Notes under the pieces: generated by a model
Databases searched by the model: none
The model's input: only the letters and a program-made list of their open reading frames with translations
What the model was told of the DNA's origin: nothing
NCBI RefSeq assembly: GCF_964355755.1
Contig: NC_092679.1
Coordinates: 16,606,932-16,670,931 of the forward strand
Length of the DNA: 64,000 nt
DNA from: Antedon mediterranea
Taxonomy: Eukaryota; Echinodermata; Crinoidea; Comatulida; Antedonidae
Reading direction: 5' to 3'
Position numbers and translations under genes: made by a program
In this document: positions 44,401 to 52,911 of the stretch, piece after piece
How positions within the stretch are numbered: position 1 is the stretch's first letter
How the letters are laid out: each line of letters starts with the position of its first letter

Positions 44401-47400
44401 GTGATACACATGATAGACTTAAGCTCTGTCTATACTATTAAACTTTATGTGACAAAAAAATTTGATTTGTCCATATATGGATGTGATGATGTCATATCAC
44501 TACCATGGGCACACCAAACTAGTTTGATAGAGTAGACAGAGCTTTATACATTCTGTAGTTTATGTATCTTAATTGAATATATACAACAATATAGTTTAGA
44601 ATTACTTAATGCTAACAGTTTTTCATCTTGTATTTTCAATATCCATTCTAATATTTGTTCATTTCCTAAACTATACTTTTGCTTTGTATGCATTCATTAG
44701 CTTGACTGACATAGATGTCAATGAAAAATGTGAAGAGACTGACCTTGATACCAGGTGACATACCCATCATGATTTGCTTTATCAATATTATTCTTGTCTT
44801 GTTTCTATATATTCTTGGTTCTATTATATTTAGTTATGTATATTCATAACGTTAATTAACGTATGTAGTATGTCTATTTAAATTGATACTGTAGAGGCAT
44901 AAAAATAGGTGTTAGATTTATAAACATTCACAATTAGGGTCATATCCAGATTTCAGTTTTAACCTTTAAACTTTGCTTTTGGCTGAATCTTCTTGTTTAA
45001 ACATTTTAACCTACTCTACAATATTGTTGAAAATAAATTGTTCCCCAAAAACATGAAAAAGATTAAGTAAAAAATACTTTGAATAGTTTTATTAAAGTTA
45101 ATCACTCTCATAGAAAAAAAAAATGTTTTCACTTAAAAAGATGGTTAAATCCAATTAAAAACCCATTCCAGTAAATTTGAAAAATTACATTTTTTTTTTT
45201 TTTTCAATCTAATTTTTGGTCAAAGTGAATAACTATTATGTGGCATTAAATTTGCATATTCAACAAAATATAAAAAAAAACTATTATTTTTTCTGGGACA
45301 ATAAATTGTATTATTTATCAATATCTCATAATCTTATTTTAGTTTTATTTGATTTATATGTGTGTTTATTGATTTATAATACTTTAGCTATCCAAACAAA
45401 AAGTCTAAACAGAGAGGCAAAAAAGTTGAGCTGAGTCCAGAAGAAAAGAAAAAGGCCGCAGAGAGAAGGAAAAGGCAGAAAGCTGAACAAAAGAAATTAG
45501 TAAGAAAAGTGAAAGCAAGAGAGAAAAGCCAGAAAAAGAAAATAAGAAATGATGTAAAAGGAAGCGTTAAATTCAAGACACCCCAGGATGAAAAGAAGGA
45601 AAAAGAAAAGAAAGCAGAAGAAGTACAAAACACGATGGAAGAGTTATCAAAAGATGTAACATTTAAAAAGGTTTCGAGAAACAAATCGTAAGTCAAATTG
45701 GTATTTGTTATCTTAAAAATCTACAGGACTTATGGAAAGAAGTGGATTGAAATTATTATAGGAATATTGGAGAAGGGTCTAAAAAACGTAAATTGTGTAT
45801 ACAGTTTCTGCTGTGTTCTCATCTTTTGCTTTGATTACTTCCTCCCATATTATAATACTACTGTAGATACTCCGGCTTATGGCCGTTTTAGCCGTCTAAA
45901 CAATATTTTACAATGTGCCTATACTGTACCCTTTGAACATAAATCTACCCTTAGAAATTCTTCCTAAGATACCTAGGCTAGGCTTAAGTGGGATAATGAT
46001 GATGAATTTGTTGATTTTTAATCTGCCAAAAAAAGTGTGATGTTCCCAAATGTGGTAGTGATATGACATCACATTTTTTATCACATGAAGTTTGATAGTG
46101 TAGACAAAGCTTTTGAATATTCTGTATCACAAATGTGACAAAGTTAGATTCATTGGATAGACATTTTTATATTACAGATTAATGGGCTTATTCAAGTCAT
46201 ACCTGCAAGATGCTGAGAATCGTGAACGAGTCAATGAGTTTAATATGTTTATTGATACTGATGTCTATATAAGGCTTCCAGAATCTCACGGAGAAAAGAA
46301 AATAAGTCAAGGAAGAATGGTCATGTCTAGCTACTTTGATCCAGCCTCTAAACGGTATGTTTAAAGATATATATCTATATATATTCGATTGCAGACTTTA
46401 AGTATTTGTTTCTCTGTGGAGTATTTAGTTAACAATATGTTAAATTTATAGTTCTGGTCCTCAATCTTAACTGGAAACTGAAGAATTTTGGATTAAGTTT
46501 TAGTACACAACAAACAAAGCTTCTGTCAATCATTATCATTTAATAAAAATAAACAAATATTCTGTTTAGAACAGAGGTTTCCCAAGCAAATACACCATAC
46601 TGTATATTAATGTACGCCATTCATTTTAATTCTGGTGACGTGTTTGTTTAGGTTTGTTTCACTCCCACAAGATGTGACAGAGAAGCTGTCTTCAGAAGGC
46701 AATAAACCAACAGTGAAGACGCTAGAACTTGCCCAGAAATCTGTCCTACCAAAGCTTGAGAACAGTTTCCATGTATTTTGGAGTGTAAGTACAAAATTTT
46801 AAAGTGAGGTGCCACTTAACCACGTAACTGTCATGTACAAAAGTCATTCTATACATACTCATTTGTTCAGAATGGTTTTACTGCTGTGTCATCTTGAAAA
46901 CTGTTAAGCATCCTATTCAATTGCACTGATCAATCCTGACTGTTCTCCCAGAGTGGCTAGTGTACAACTCCCAAGACAGTTAACAAACCATCTGGTAGTG
47001 TAGGCTTGGTGGTCTAGAGGTTTGAACACCAGGCAAATGTTCTAGAGGTCATGGGTTCGAATCCCACCTGAGAATTACTTATTCTCAATGTACTGTACTT
47101 GGTATTAAGTACTAAATTATGTTTAGATTAGAACCAACATCTGACCAATTATTCAACTCCGTTCTGCAAAGATACTCCTCATGGAGTCGTAAATTACAAA
47201 TATCATCCAATTAACAAACCAATATACAAAATAACCATCACTCACCTACCATTTGATGATGCTGCCCATAAAAGCTACCACCTCCTACATGGATTGTTTA
47301 TTGTTATCATAAGCGCATTCACATTTCCTTTTCATTTGCAATCATTTCTCCACTCATTTCTAGGCTCATGTCAATTCACTTGAAGAGCAGGGAATTTTCA

Positions 47401-50400
47401 TTGGTGGAGACCTATCCAAGGCTGAGTTAGCCATGAGGTCTGAAAGCTCACAAAGCTTAATGGTAGCCTGGAAAAAGAAACGAAAAATGGGACGAGGCAC
47501 AGTAAGTTAATAGACCCTCTCAAATACAGTGTTCATTCTGCAGGCTATGGGAGTCATTTTACAAGCCCCCATTCGCCTGCTGTGCGGTGTCTTAATTTCA
47601 CTGTCTGCCATGCTGGCTAGGCTGATCGTACCTTTTTTAGATAAGATTTAACAGTAAAATACTGCTTGTTCAGTGTGCAATTCAGACTAATCTTGTATTG
47701 CAAAGAGCGCCACTGCCATCATGTTCCACGTCTTGTGAATGATAATAAAAGATCATACATGCCAACATCTGAAAAAAAACAAAACGGGAGGTGGTGTTGT
47801 TTTAGCTCAAAACGCCCTTTATCTATTTTCGAGAATGTAAGAAGTGCAGTGTGTGACGTCATAAGCGGTATCCCGTGGTGGCTATGTGAGGGGAATCCTT
47901 TCTGTAAAAAAAAAATTATGACTGCAGATGCTCGTACAATGGCTTAAATATGTAAATTTGCTCGTATGTAAGCCTTTTTGTTGTATTTTAATGTAGAAAA
48001 TATGTACATAAACATTCAGATGTCTTTGTAATCCAGGAGAAAAGATGCCAAAACAGGAGAACAATGTTAGGCTGGGAGACAAGTCTAAAATATGGGAGTC
48101 TCCAAGCCTAAACGGGAGTGTTGGCATGTATGAAAGATACGGACTAAATAACTTTTGTTACTCTACACATATTTAATCATCTCTTAACATATCGCCCTCA
48201 GTTGAGACTTACACGATATTTTAACAATAAGCATATACATAAATTTGCTTTTCATTTGCATATTTTGTTATCAATCATGTTTTCTTATAGCAATCTGGAC
48301 AGCATATGCCATCACCTCAAGACAAAAATGAATTCATATCATTCCTAATGCAACTCTCTCGTGGACTGCCACCTTTGAAGATGATGCACTTCCATCGATA
48401 CCTCATTGAACACGGTGAGCGAGACGGTTTTCCGCTCATGGCAAATGATCTACGGTTCTACATGGAGGCGCAACGATTCAAGGATGCGTACAACGGGGAC
48501 ACAGAGTTGATGATGTTGAAGAGGAAAGTTGAGGTTATTCAGGATTGCTTTTTTGAATCAGCTACTGGAGCAACTGGTGTCCAGGTATAAAACACCTCTA
48601 ACCTGTCTAAAAAGTAGTAGTAGTGTAGGCCTGTAACAGTAAAACAAACAAAAATTATAAATGCTTGTCTTCCTAAAGCTATATCTATACAATCAAACTT
48701 TATGTGACAAAAAAATGTGATGTGATGTCTATATATGGACATGATGATGTCATATCACTACCATATTTGGACATATCTCTACCCTATTGGTAGTTTGACA
48801 GTTTATGTGTTGTAAATTGAGTTTACAGCAACATTGCTGGTGTTTTGATCCTATAATTATCTTTATACAATCAATTACTAAAACTAGATGTAATTATTTA
48901 TGCATTTGAGTAAATTTAAAGTACAGGTATAGTGTAAATTAATAAATAAAACATATAAAAAACTTTCAGATTGATGTGAGCCAAGAATTAGCAACAAAGG
49001 TTATCAAAATGATAGATAACTTTCTAAAGGATCGTGGGAAAGATCCACATCCTGGTAACTTGTTTGAGGAATGTCAACATGCCGTCTTCAAGGAACTCTT
49101 ACCCTATTGGGCTGGATTTAATCGACGTTACACAGGATCACTTTTAGAAAACAGAGTACCAGGTAAGAATTTTATGAATGTTCATGCTAAGCTTGGTTCC
49201 TAGCGACGCAACGTAACGCAATCAAGCAACATAAGAAAATGCCCTTCTAATAATTGTGTTTGCCCCTGCCTGTGTGAAATTAAACCTGCGATGTTTGCAG
49301 CACTATTGCATCGTCGGTTCCCACTTGTGATTACGCAATACAGCACTTTGCGTCAATACGTCGCTGCATTGCGTTCTAGTGGTAAACCACACGTTGAAGT
49401 TTTCCTGCAGGTATAAAGTTTCTAGTGTCTACTATAGAATATAAAACTTTGCAACAACCTTGATAATAATCCCTACTTATTTTTCGTCTTTGGTAAAGGA
49501 GAATTTCATTGAGGTACCTTTAATTTATCTGTAGCTGTAGATTAGTGGTTAACGTGCTTGCCTTCCAATCCCTGGGTCCAGGGTTCAATCCTGACTTAGT
49601 GCCAGGGTTGTTACTTGCGACTCTTTCAACTCCACTCCCTAAGAGACTGTTTATAAGCACAATCAATTATGAAATAAAATAGTTTATCCATCCTGTAATT
49701 GGAAAGTTCTCACTGTTGGATGCGTATGATATAAAAAAAAAAACTCCTGTAGAAATGACAGATAACAGATTCCCAAAGTATTTTTTCACAATTATGGATG
49801 ATTTAAAGAAAAAGAATAATAAATTATTATAAACTATTTTCTATTTTGCTCATTTGTTAAGCAACCAAAATGGAGCGTTTAACACGAGAACGTCTGAAGA
49901 AATTCATAGAGATGGACACACCCCAGAAAGACTTCTCTCTACCAGCCATTGCAGCACCTCAAAGTCGAAGTGGAGGAACTTGTATCTCTTTCACGATTAG
50001 TGATGGCATACAGTGGAAGGTACATTATTTTAATATGAAAAAGACTCCTTTTACACTTAAAATTTAGTCCTGGGCCGCTCCAGAGTTGGGTCAAGATTTA
50101 ATTATTCTGATCCAGCGTGTTTACATTCATTTATTGTACTTTATTTTCTCAAGCCCACAGTCAGCCTATCGTAAGTGTAAAGGGGTCTAAATTATCTGTT
50201 TTAGTATGCTCCTGAGAGATGAAAAAGTATTAAGTAGTTTTATGTATTAAACAATGATATAAAATTATATATCATTTGAGCTGATATATCCTCCATACTT
50301 GGAAGATGGTCACATGGTATAGCATAGTTAGGAACAAATAATTTACACAGTATTAACATCTAAATTTACATACTGTATGCAAATTGTTAAAACAATTTAA

Positions 50401-50610
50401 ATTTTGCAGGTGTATGAATATGCAGATGGAGCCAGCTCACATGATGGAGGGGCGTCACCTGCCAATCTGAGTCATATAGCAGGTTCGATAGAATCCATCA
50501 ATACATCCGGAACCAATGAGAAGCAAGGACGTAGAAATCGTACTGGCAGTATCCTCGGAGAAGTCAGGTCAAGAATTGCTGGCTCACAAAAGGTTAATGT
50601 GTCCTCATAG
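35448..50610 (+). CDS. RGS22: regulator of G-protein signalling 22, 22 coding exons
   Basis: Multi-RGS protein expected to bind G-alpha subunits and to act in cilia or sperm. Coding exons: 35448-35454, 36781-36869, 37458-37639, 37971-38245, 38501-38671, 39099-39237, 39707-39938, 40527-40675, 41019-41204, 41756-42070, 42302-42459, 43059-43218, 43418-43558, 44701-44754, 45388-45687, 46178-46354, 46652-46784, 47364-47501, 48291-48584, 48970-49162, 49862-50019, 50410-50610. Sum 3852 nt, 1283 aa, against about 1264 in human. The N terminus (DDVFLDYFNAFLQLP) matches the RGS22 N-terminal motif. RGS-fold units lie at about 366-477 (FKSFLVGTAGENLLNFWLDC), 575-690, 853-957 and 1003-1165 (HFHRYLIEHG, ELLPYWAGF). 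Exon 15 encodes a Lys/Glu-rich segment (about 753-852), probably helical. The start exon supplies only ATG AAA G; an earlier in-frame start was not found. An 82-bp array duplicates the exon 13 donor. Confidence 0.95.
37682..37811. mobile_element. MITE family M, copy 9
   Basis: Left end TAAAGCTCTACCTACACTAT, right end TTTGATAGTGTAGACAGAGC. The two centre blocks read CCATATATGATATCACTACC and CCATATTAGGGCATATCGCT. It lies in RGS22 intron 3, about 40 bp after exon 3. Confidence 0.87.
38873..39075. repeat. dispersed repeat, minimal CCTATTAAGGGACACC type
   Basis: Starts with TCAGTAGAATGCCTAGTAAG and ends with GAGGGATTCTATTGTA, with AATAGGG and TGAATAGGGGTTGTCC inside. It is related to 18047-18350 and lies in RGS22 intron 5, ending about 25 bp before exon 6. 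Confidence 0.55.
40155..40307. mobile_element. MITE family M, copy 10
   Basis: Left end TAAAGCTCTGTCTACACTAT, right end TTTGATAGTGTAGACAAAGC; TCAAACTAGTTTGATA is palindromic at the inner left. It lies in RGS22 intron 7. Confidence 0.87.
41395..41580 (-). mobile_element. tRNA-derived SINE, GGCATGGGTTTAAGACC type
   Basis: On the minus strand it has GTATGTGAGAGGCATGGG, a B-box-like GGGTTTAAGACC and then GGATCCTAGGCAAGATAC. Head and body resemble the tRNA-like half of the composite element at 54005-54332. It lies in RGS22 intron 9. Confidence 0.55.
42660..42935 (-). mobile_element. tRNA-derived SINE, GGCGCAGTGTTGG type
   Basis: On the minus strand: A box TGGCGCAGTGTTGG, B box GGTTCGAATCC, then a body with TATCCTTAGGCAAGACACTT and AAATGGGTAACCGGTTAGAT. 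It lies in RGS22 intron 11. A degenerate copy is at 29945-30165. Confidence 0.8.
43513..44257. repeat. 82-bp tandem array duplicating the RGS22 exon 13 / intron 13 junction
   Basis: Nine junction-bearing units, each comprising the exon 13 end (AATAAAACCAGGGGACAGAA, CACATAAGACAAATAG), the donor GTACGG and about 38 nt of intron (TAGTCACATTTGTTATTTAA). Donor GT positions: 43559, 43641, 43723, 43805, 43887, 43969, 44051, 44133, 44215, an exact 82-nt period. Unit 2 has GTACAG; the rest have GTACGG. The first unit has AACCAAGGGAC where the others have AACCAGGGGAC. Only the first donor joins in phase with exon 14. As 82 is 1 mod 3, later donors would shift frame unless an upstream AG in the array is used. 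Confidence 0.95.
44420..44546. mobile_element. MITE family M, copy 11
   Basis: Left end TAAGCTCTGTCTATACTATT, right end GTTTGATAGAGTAGACAGAG. The centre is reduced to TCCATATATGGATGTGATGA and CACTACCATGGGCACA. It lies in RGS22 intron 13, downstream of the 82-bp array. Confidence 0.85.
45030..45307. mobile_element. TIR element, TTGTCCCCC-type copy, ends decayed
   Basis: Left AAATTGTTCCCCAAAAACAT and right TTCTGGGACAATAAATTG are imperfect inverted ends. The interior has TTAATCACTCTCATAGAAAA and an inverted GTGAATAACTATTATGTGGC. It ends about 80 bp before RGS22 exon 15. Confidence 0.6.
46021..46113. mobile_element. MITE family M, copy 12 (left end lost)
   Basis: Begins at ATCTGCCAAAAAAAGTGTGA, keeps CCAAATGTGGTAGTGATATG and ends with TTTGATAGTGTAGACAAAGC. 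It lies in RGS22 intron 15, about 65 bp before exon 16. Confidence 0.75.
46995..47200 (+). mobile_element. tRNA-derived SINE with intact B box
   Basis: TGTAGGCTTGGTGGTCTAGA is A-box-like and GGGTTCGAATCCC is a perfect B box at tRNA-like spacing. The following body (GTACTTGGTATTAAGTACTA, ACTCCTCATGGAGTCGTAAA) has no close partner in the window. It lies in RGS22 intron 17. Confidence 0.65.
47754..48132. mobile_element. 379-bp TIR element, CATACATGCCAACA ends
   Basis: Left CATACATGCCAACATC and right AGTGTTGGCATGTATG are inverted termini. AAACGGGAGGTG and CTAAACGGGAGT also lie just inside the ends. No transposase is visible. It lies in RGS22 intron 18. Confidence 0.75.
48673..48805. mobile_element. 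MITE family M, copy 13
   Basis: Left end TAAAGCTATATCTATACAAT is mutated and the right end is degenerate (GGTAGTTTGACAGTTTATG). The centre CTATATATGGACATGATGAT is kept. It lies in RGS22 intron 19. Confidence 0.7.
49532..49742 (+). mobile_element. tRNA-derived SINE, GTAGCTTGGTGGTTAA type, best copy
   Basis: A box TAGATTAGTGGTTAACGTG, B box GGGTTCAATCCTG, then body words CGACTCTTTCAACTCCACTC and CCATCCTGTAATTGGAAAGT and an A-run. It is the reference for the copies at 2739 and 14997. It lies in RGS22 intron 20, ending about 120 bp before exon 21. Confidence 0.82.
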
Positions 50611-50924
50611 TTTTCATATTACCGTATATGTTTAGTAGATGCCAGTATATTGTTAAATATACACAAGGCGTCTACTGCAAATTGAAACGTATGAAGACAC
50701 CACATGTGTTTTTAATGTATACACCAATTTCAAAGTTTTATTAGTATAGGTGTATTGCCATGAGTTTCTCAAAGAAAATTACTCTTCCAAGGCCAATTTG
50801 AGCTGCCGGCAAAAAAAAGTTGGAAAGGCTCATATCATGTTCTAATAATAGGTGATTCGTTCAGGCATAACATATTCACAAGATGCTCTTCAGTGGAGTT
50901 CCAACTGCAGGAGAAGGATGATTA

Positions 50925-51130
50925 GAACAGTGGTGTAATGGCTATGAGTGGTCACTGGCTAAACTTAGGGGCCTCAGAGCTTATTGGGCCCTGAGCAGTG
51001 CCCTGAAGAAAAAACAGACATTGAAATATGTCGAAAAAGGCTAAAAACATCTGAGGCCTCCAGCGTTGGAGGGCCACTTAGAGTTCCTAAACCAGGGGCC
51101 TCAAACTGTGTTACGCCACTGGATTTGAAC
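50925..51130. repeat. dispersed inverted repeat with GTGTAACGGC...CCACTGG ends
   Basis: Left GTGGTGTAATGGCTATGAGT and right CTGTGTTACGCCACTG are imperfect inverted ends. The interior is rich in GGGGCCTCAG-type words. Related sequences are at 62683-62785 and 60470-60600. Confidence 0.5.
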
Positions 51131-51561
51131 TCATGATTATCAGGCAATCAAAAGAACACTACCTACAAACTACACTAAAAAAACACCAAGCAGTATTCTC
51201 TTGAAGAATAATACTGCAAAAGAGACTAAAAAGTGTGAAATAGTCTTAATTGAAATTAGCATAAGCACTGCTTAAGGAAGAAGACACATTGTGCAAACGG
51301 CTGAATTTATTGCTGAATTAATGGATGCAGTCAAATCTAGTCTGAAGTGATGGAGAGGTGGTTAAATCTTCCGTTTTCTATACGTTATGTGTACTGTAAT
51401 TGTTTAATAATCTTCACACTTTTGGAGGTTTAAATCAAACAGAAAAGTTTTGTGCGCTAGTATTTATTATAAAGTGTCCAAGGCATAACTGCATGATGTG
51501 CATTTTCCAGGAATAAAATTCTATTTTTTTTAAAGGAGTTTATATCTTCAGGGAAACAATT

Positions 51562-51693
51562 TAAAGCTCTGTCTACACTATAAAACTTTGACAAAAAATG
51601 TGATGTGCCCATACTGTATTATGATGTCATATCACTAAAATATATTTATCACTACCATGTTTGGGCACATCACACTTTTTAGATAGAGCTTTA
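51562..51693. mobile_element. MITE family M, copy 14
   Basis: Left end TAAAGCTCTGTCTACACTAT. The right end is shortened to CACACTTTTTAGATAGAGCT. It lies in the RGS22 3' UTR. Confidence 0.8.
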
Positions 51694-52472
51694 GTCTCAT
51701 GGCTTCCATTTTGGTGGATAATTGTCACTTTTGATTTCACTTTTAAACCATGACTAAAACTTCCAATTTATGTTTATTATTGCCTCTCTGTGTGAATAAC
51801 ACTGTGCTGCTAACTAATGGTATATTGCTATTTTTATAAAGTGCAATTTATTTTTACCAAAACGTGTTAAAATTATTCTTAATCTTTTTATATTATTATT
51901 ATTCTTATATATTCTGCATGGTAAAATGCTCAATACAAATATTGCGCAATTATGCTAGATTAAATTACACAATTACAAACTTAAGTAAAGTATTAGAAGC
52001 TAAATTATGGATATTTTAATAACAATTTATGAGGCTTATTAATTCTGAATGATGTGCTAAGCTTTGTATATAAATCACAATTATTGTATGAAATGAATTT
52101 GACTAAAAATAAAGTATTTATTTATAAATGTTTGTGTGTTTTGGTATCGTACAACTAAATAAGTTATCATTTGAAACCATATTATAAATGGATGGATCTC
52201 AACCACGGAATATTACAGTACTTTTTCGTTCAGCAACTGTGGGGAATTACAACAGGGACATTTGGTATTGTACATTAATTAGTTCCTATTCATCCCATTG
52301 GGACATAAGGTTGTGGTTTCCATATACAAAATGATTAGCACCAGGGGCTGAAATGGACCAGGACCTCGGGGTAATCCTTACTCTTTCCAAAAGGTCCACT
52401 AGTTTATTGTAAGTGGACCAGCACTATAGTGCCTTGAACCTGTGCCAATATTGTGGCTATGAAATGCAGTTT

Positions 52473-52597
52473 TTAGCTCTGTCTACACTATCAAACTAGT
52501 TTGACAAAAAAAAAGTGTGATGTGTCCATATATGGCAGTGATATGCCACATCACATTTTCTTATCACATTTTCTTTTGATAGTGTGACAGAGCTTTA
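52473..52597. mobile_element. MITE family M, copy 15
   Basis: Left end TAGCTCTGTCTACACTATCA, right end TTTTGATAGTGTGACAGAGC. The centre GTGTCCATATATGGCAGTGA has its inverted arm shortened. Confidence 0.85.
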
Positions 52598-52636
52598 GGA
52601 AGACAATCATTTAGAAATTCTTTTTTTTCGCTGTAG

Positions 52637-52745
52637 GCCCACACTACTACTACTTTTTAGACAGGTTATAAGGGTTTCATACCTGGACACCAGTTGCTCC
52701 AGTAGCCGATTCAAAAAAGCAATCCTGAATAACCTGCAACTCAAT
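52637..52745 (-). pseudogene. inverted duplicate of RGS22 exon 19 end and intron 19 start
   Basis: Read on the minus strand, 52737-52632 contains GTTATTCAGGATTGCTTTTT, GAATCGGCTACTGGAGCAAC and TGGTGTCCAGGTATGAAACC, then ACAGGTTA-like and AGTAGTAGTAGTGTGGGCCT words. These match 48533-48632 with few changes, including the exon 19 donor. The adjacent family M element (copy 15) mirrors copy 13, which follows exon 19 at 48673, so exon end, intron start and element appear to have been duplicated together in inverted orientation. Only about 17 codons of exon are included, so it is a non-functional fragment. Confidence 0.82.
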
Positions 52746-52852
52746 TTATTCAATATTGTACCTATTCAATTATATATTCTTTTATTTTTTTAGATTAGAA
52801 ATGTTTGTAGAAGTCGTGATAGTAACTAAAGATTTGAAAGTTGTTTTTAATG

Positions 52853-52858
52853 TTTATT
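52853..52858 (-). terminator. polyadenylation signal of the minus-strand gene
   Basis: TTTATT on the plus strand reads AATAAA on the minus strand, 54 nt after the stop codon at 52912-52914. Confidence 0.55.
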
Positions 52859-52911
52859 TGCACATTTAATTTCATTCTAAACACAATAATTGTTATTGTA
52901 TATTATATATA

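Larger units (their letters stand above)
50611..52130 (+). other. RGS22 3' UTR with polyadenylation signal
   Basis: Runs from the stop codon at 50608-50610 to an AATAAA at 52108-52113 followed by TTTATAAATGTTTGTGTGTT, a GT-rich downstream element. A dispersed repeat (about 50930-51130, with GTGTAATGGCTATGAGTGGT and an inverted GTGTTACGCCACTG) and family M copy 14 lie inside it. Earlier AATAAA-like words exist near 51515. Confidence 0.6.
52131..52850. other. convergent intergenic spacer
   Basis: Separates the RGS22 polyadenylation site from that of the minus-strand gene. It contains family M copy 15. Next to it, GCCCACACTACTACTACTTT at about 52637-52730 is an inverted duplicate of RGS22 exon 19/intron 19 sequence at 48530-48640, including an antisense copy of CAACTGGTGTCCAGGTA. 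No gene is seen. Confidence 0.55.

Noticed and set aside
46995-47080. Possible tRNA gene with perfect B box
   Set aside because: No matching acceptor stem or credible anticodon arm; followed by a SINE-like body.
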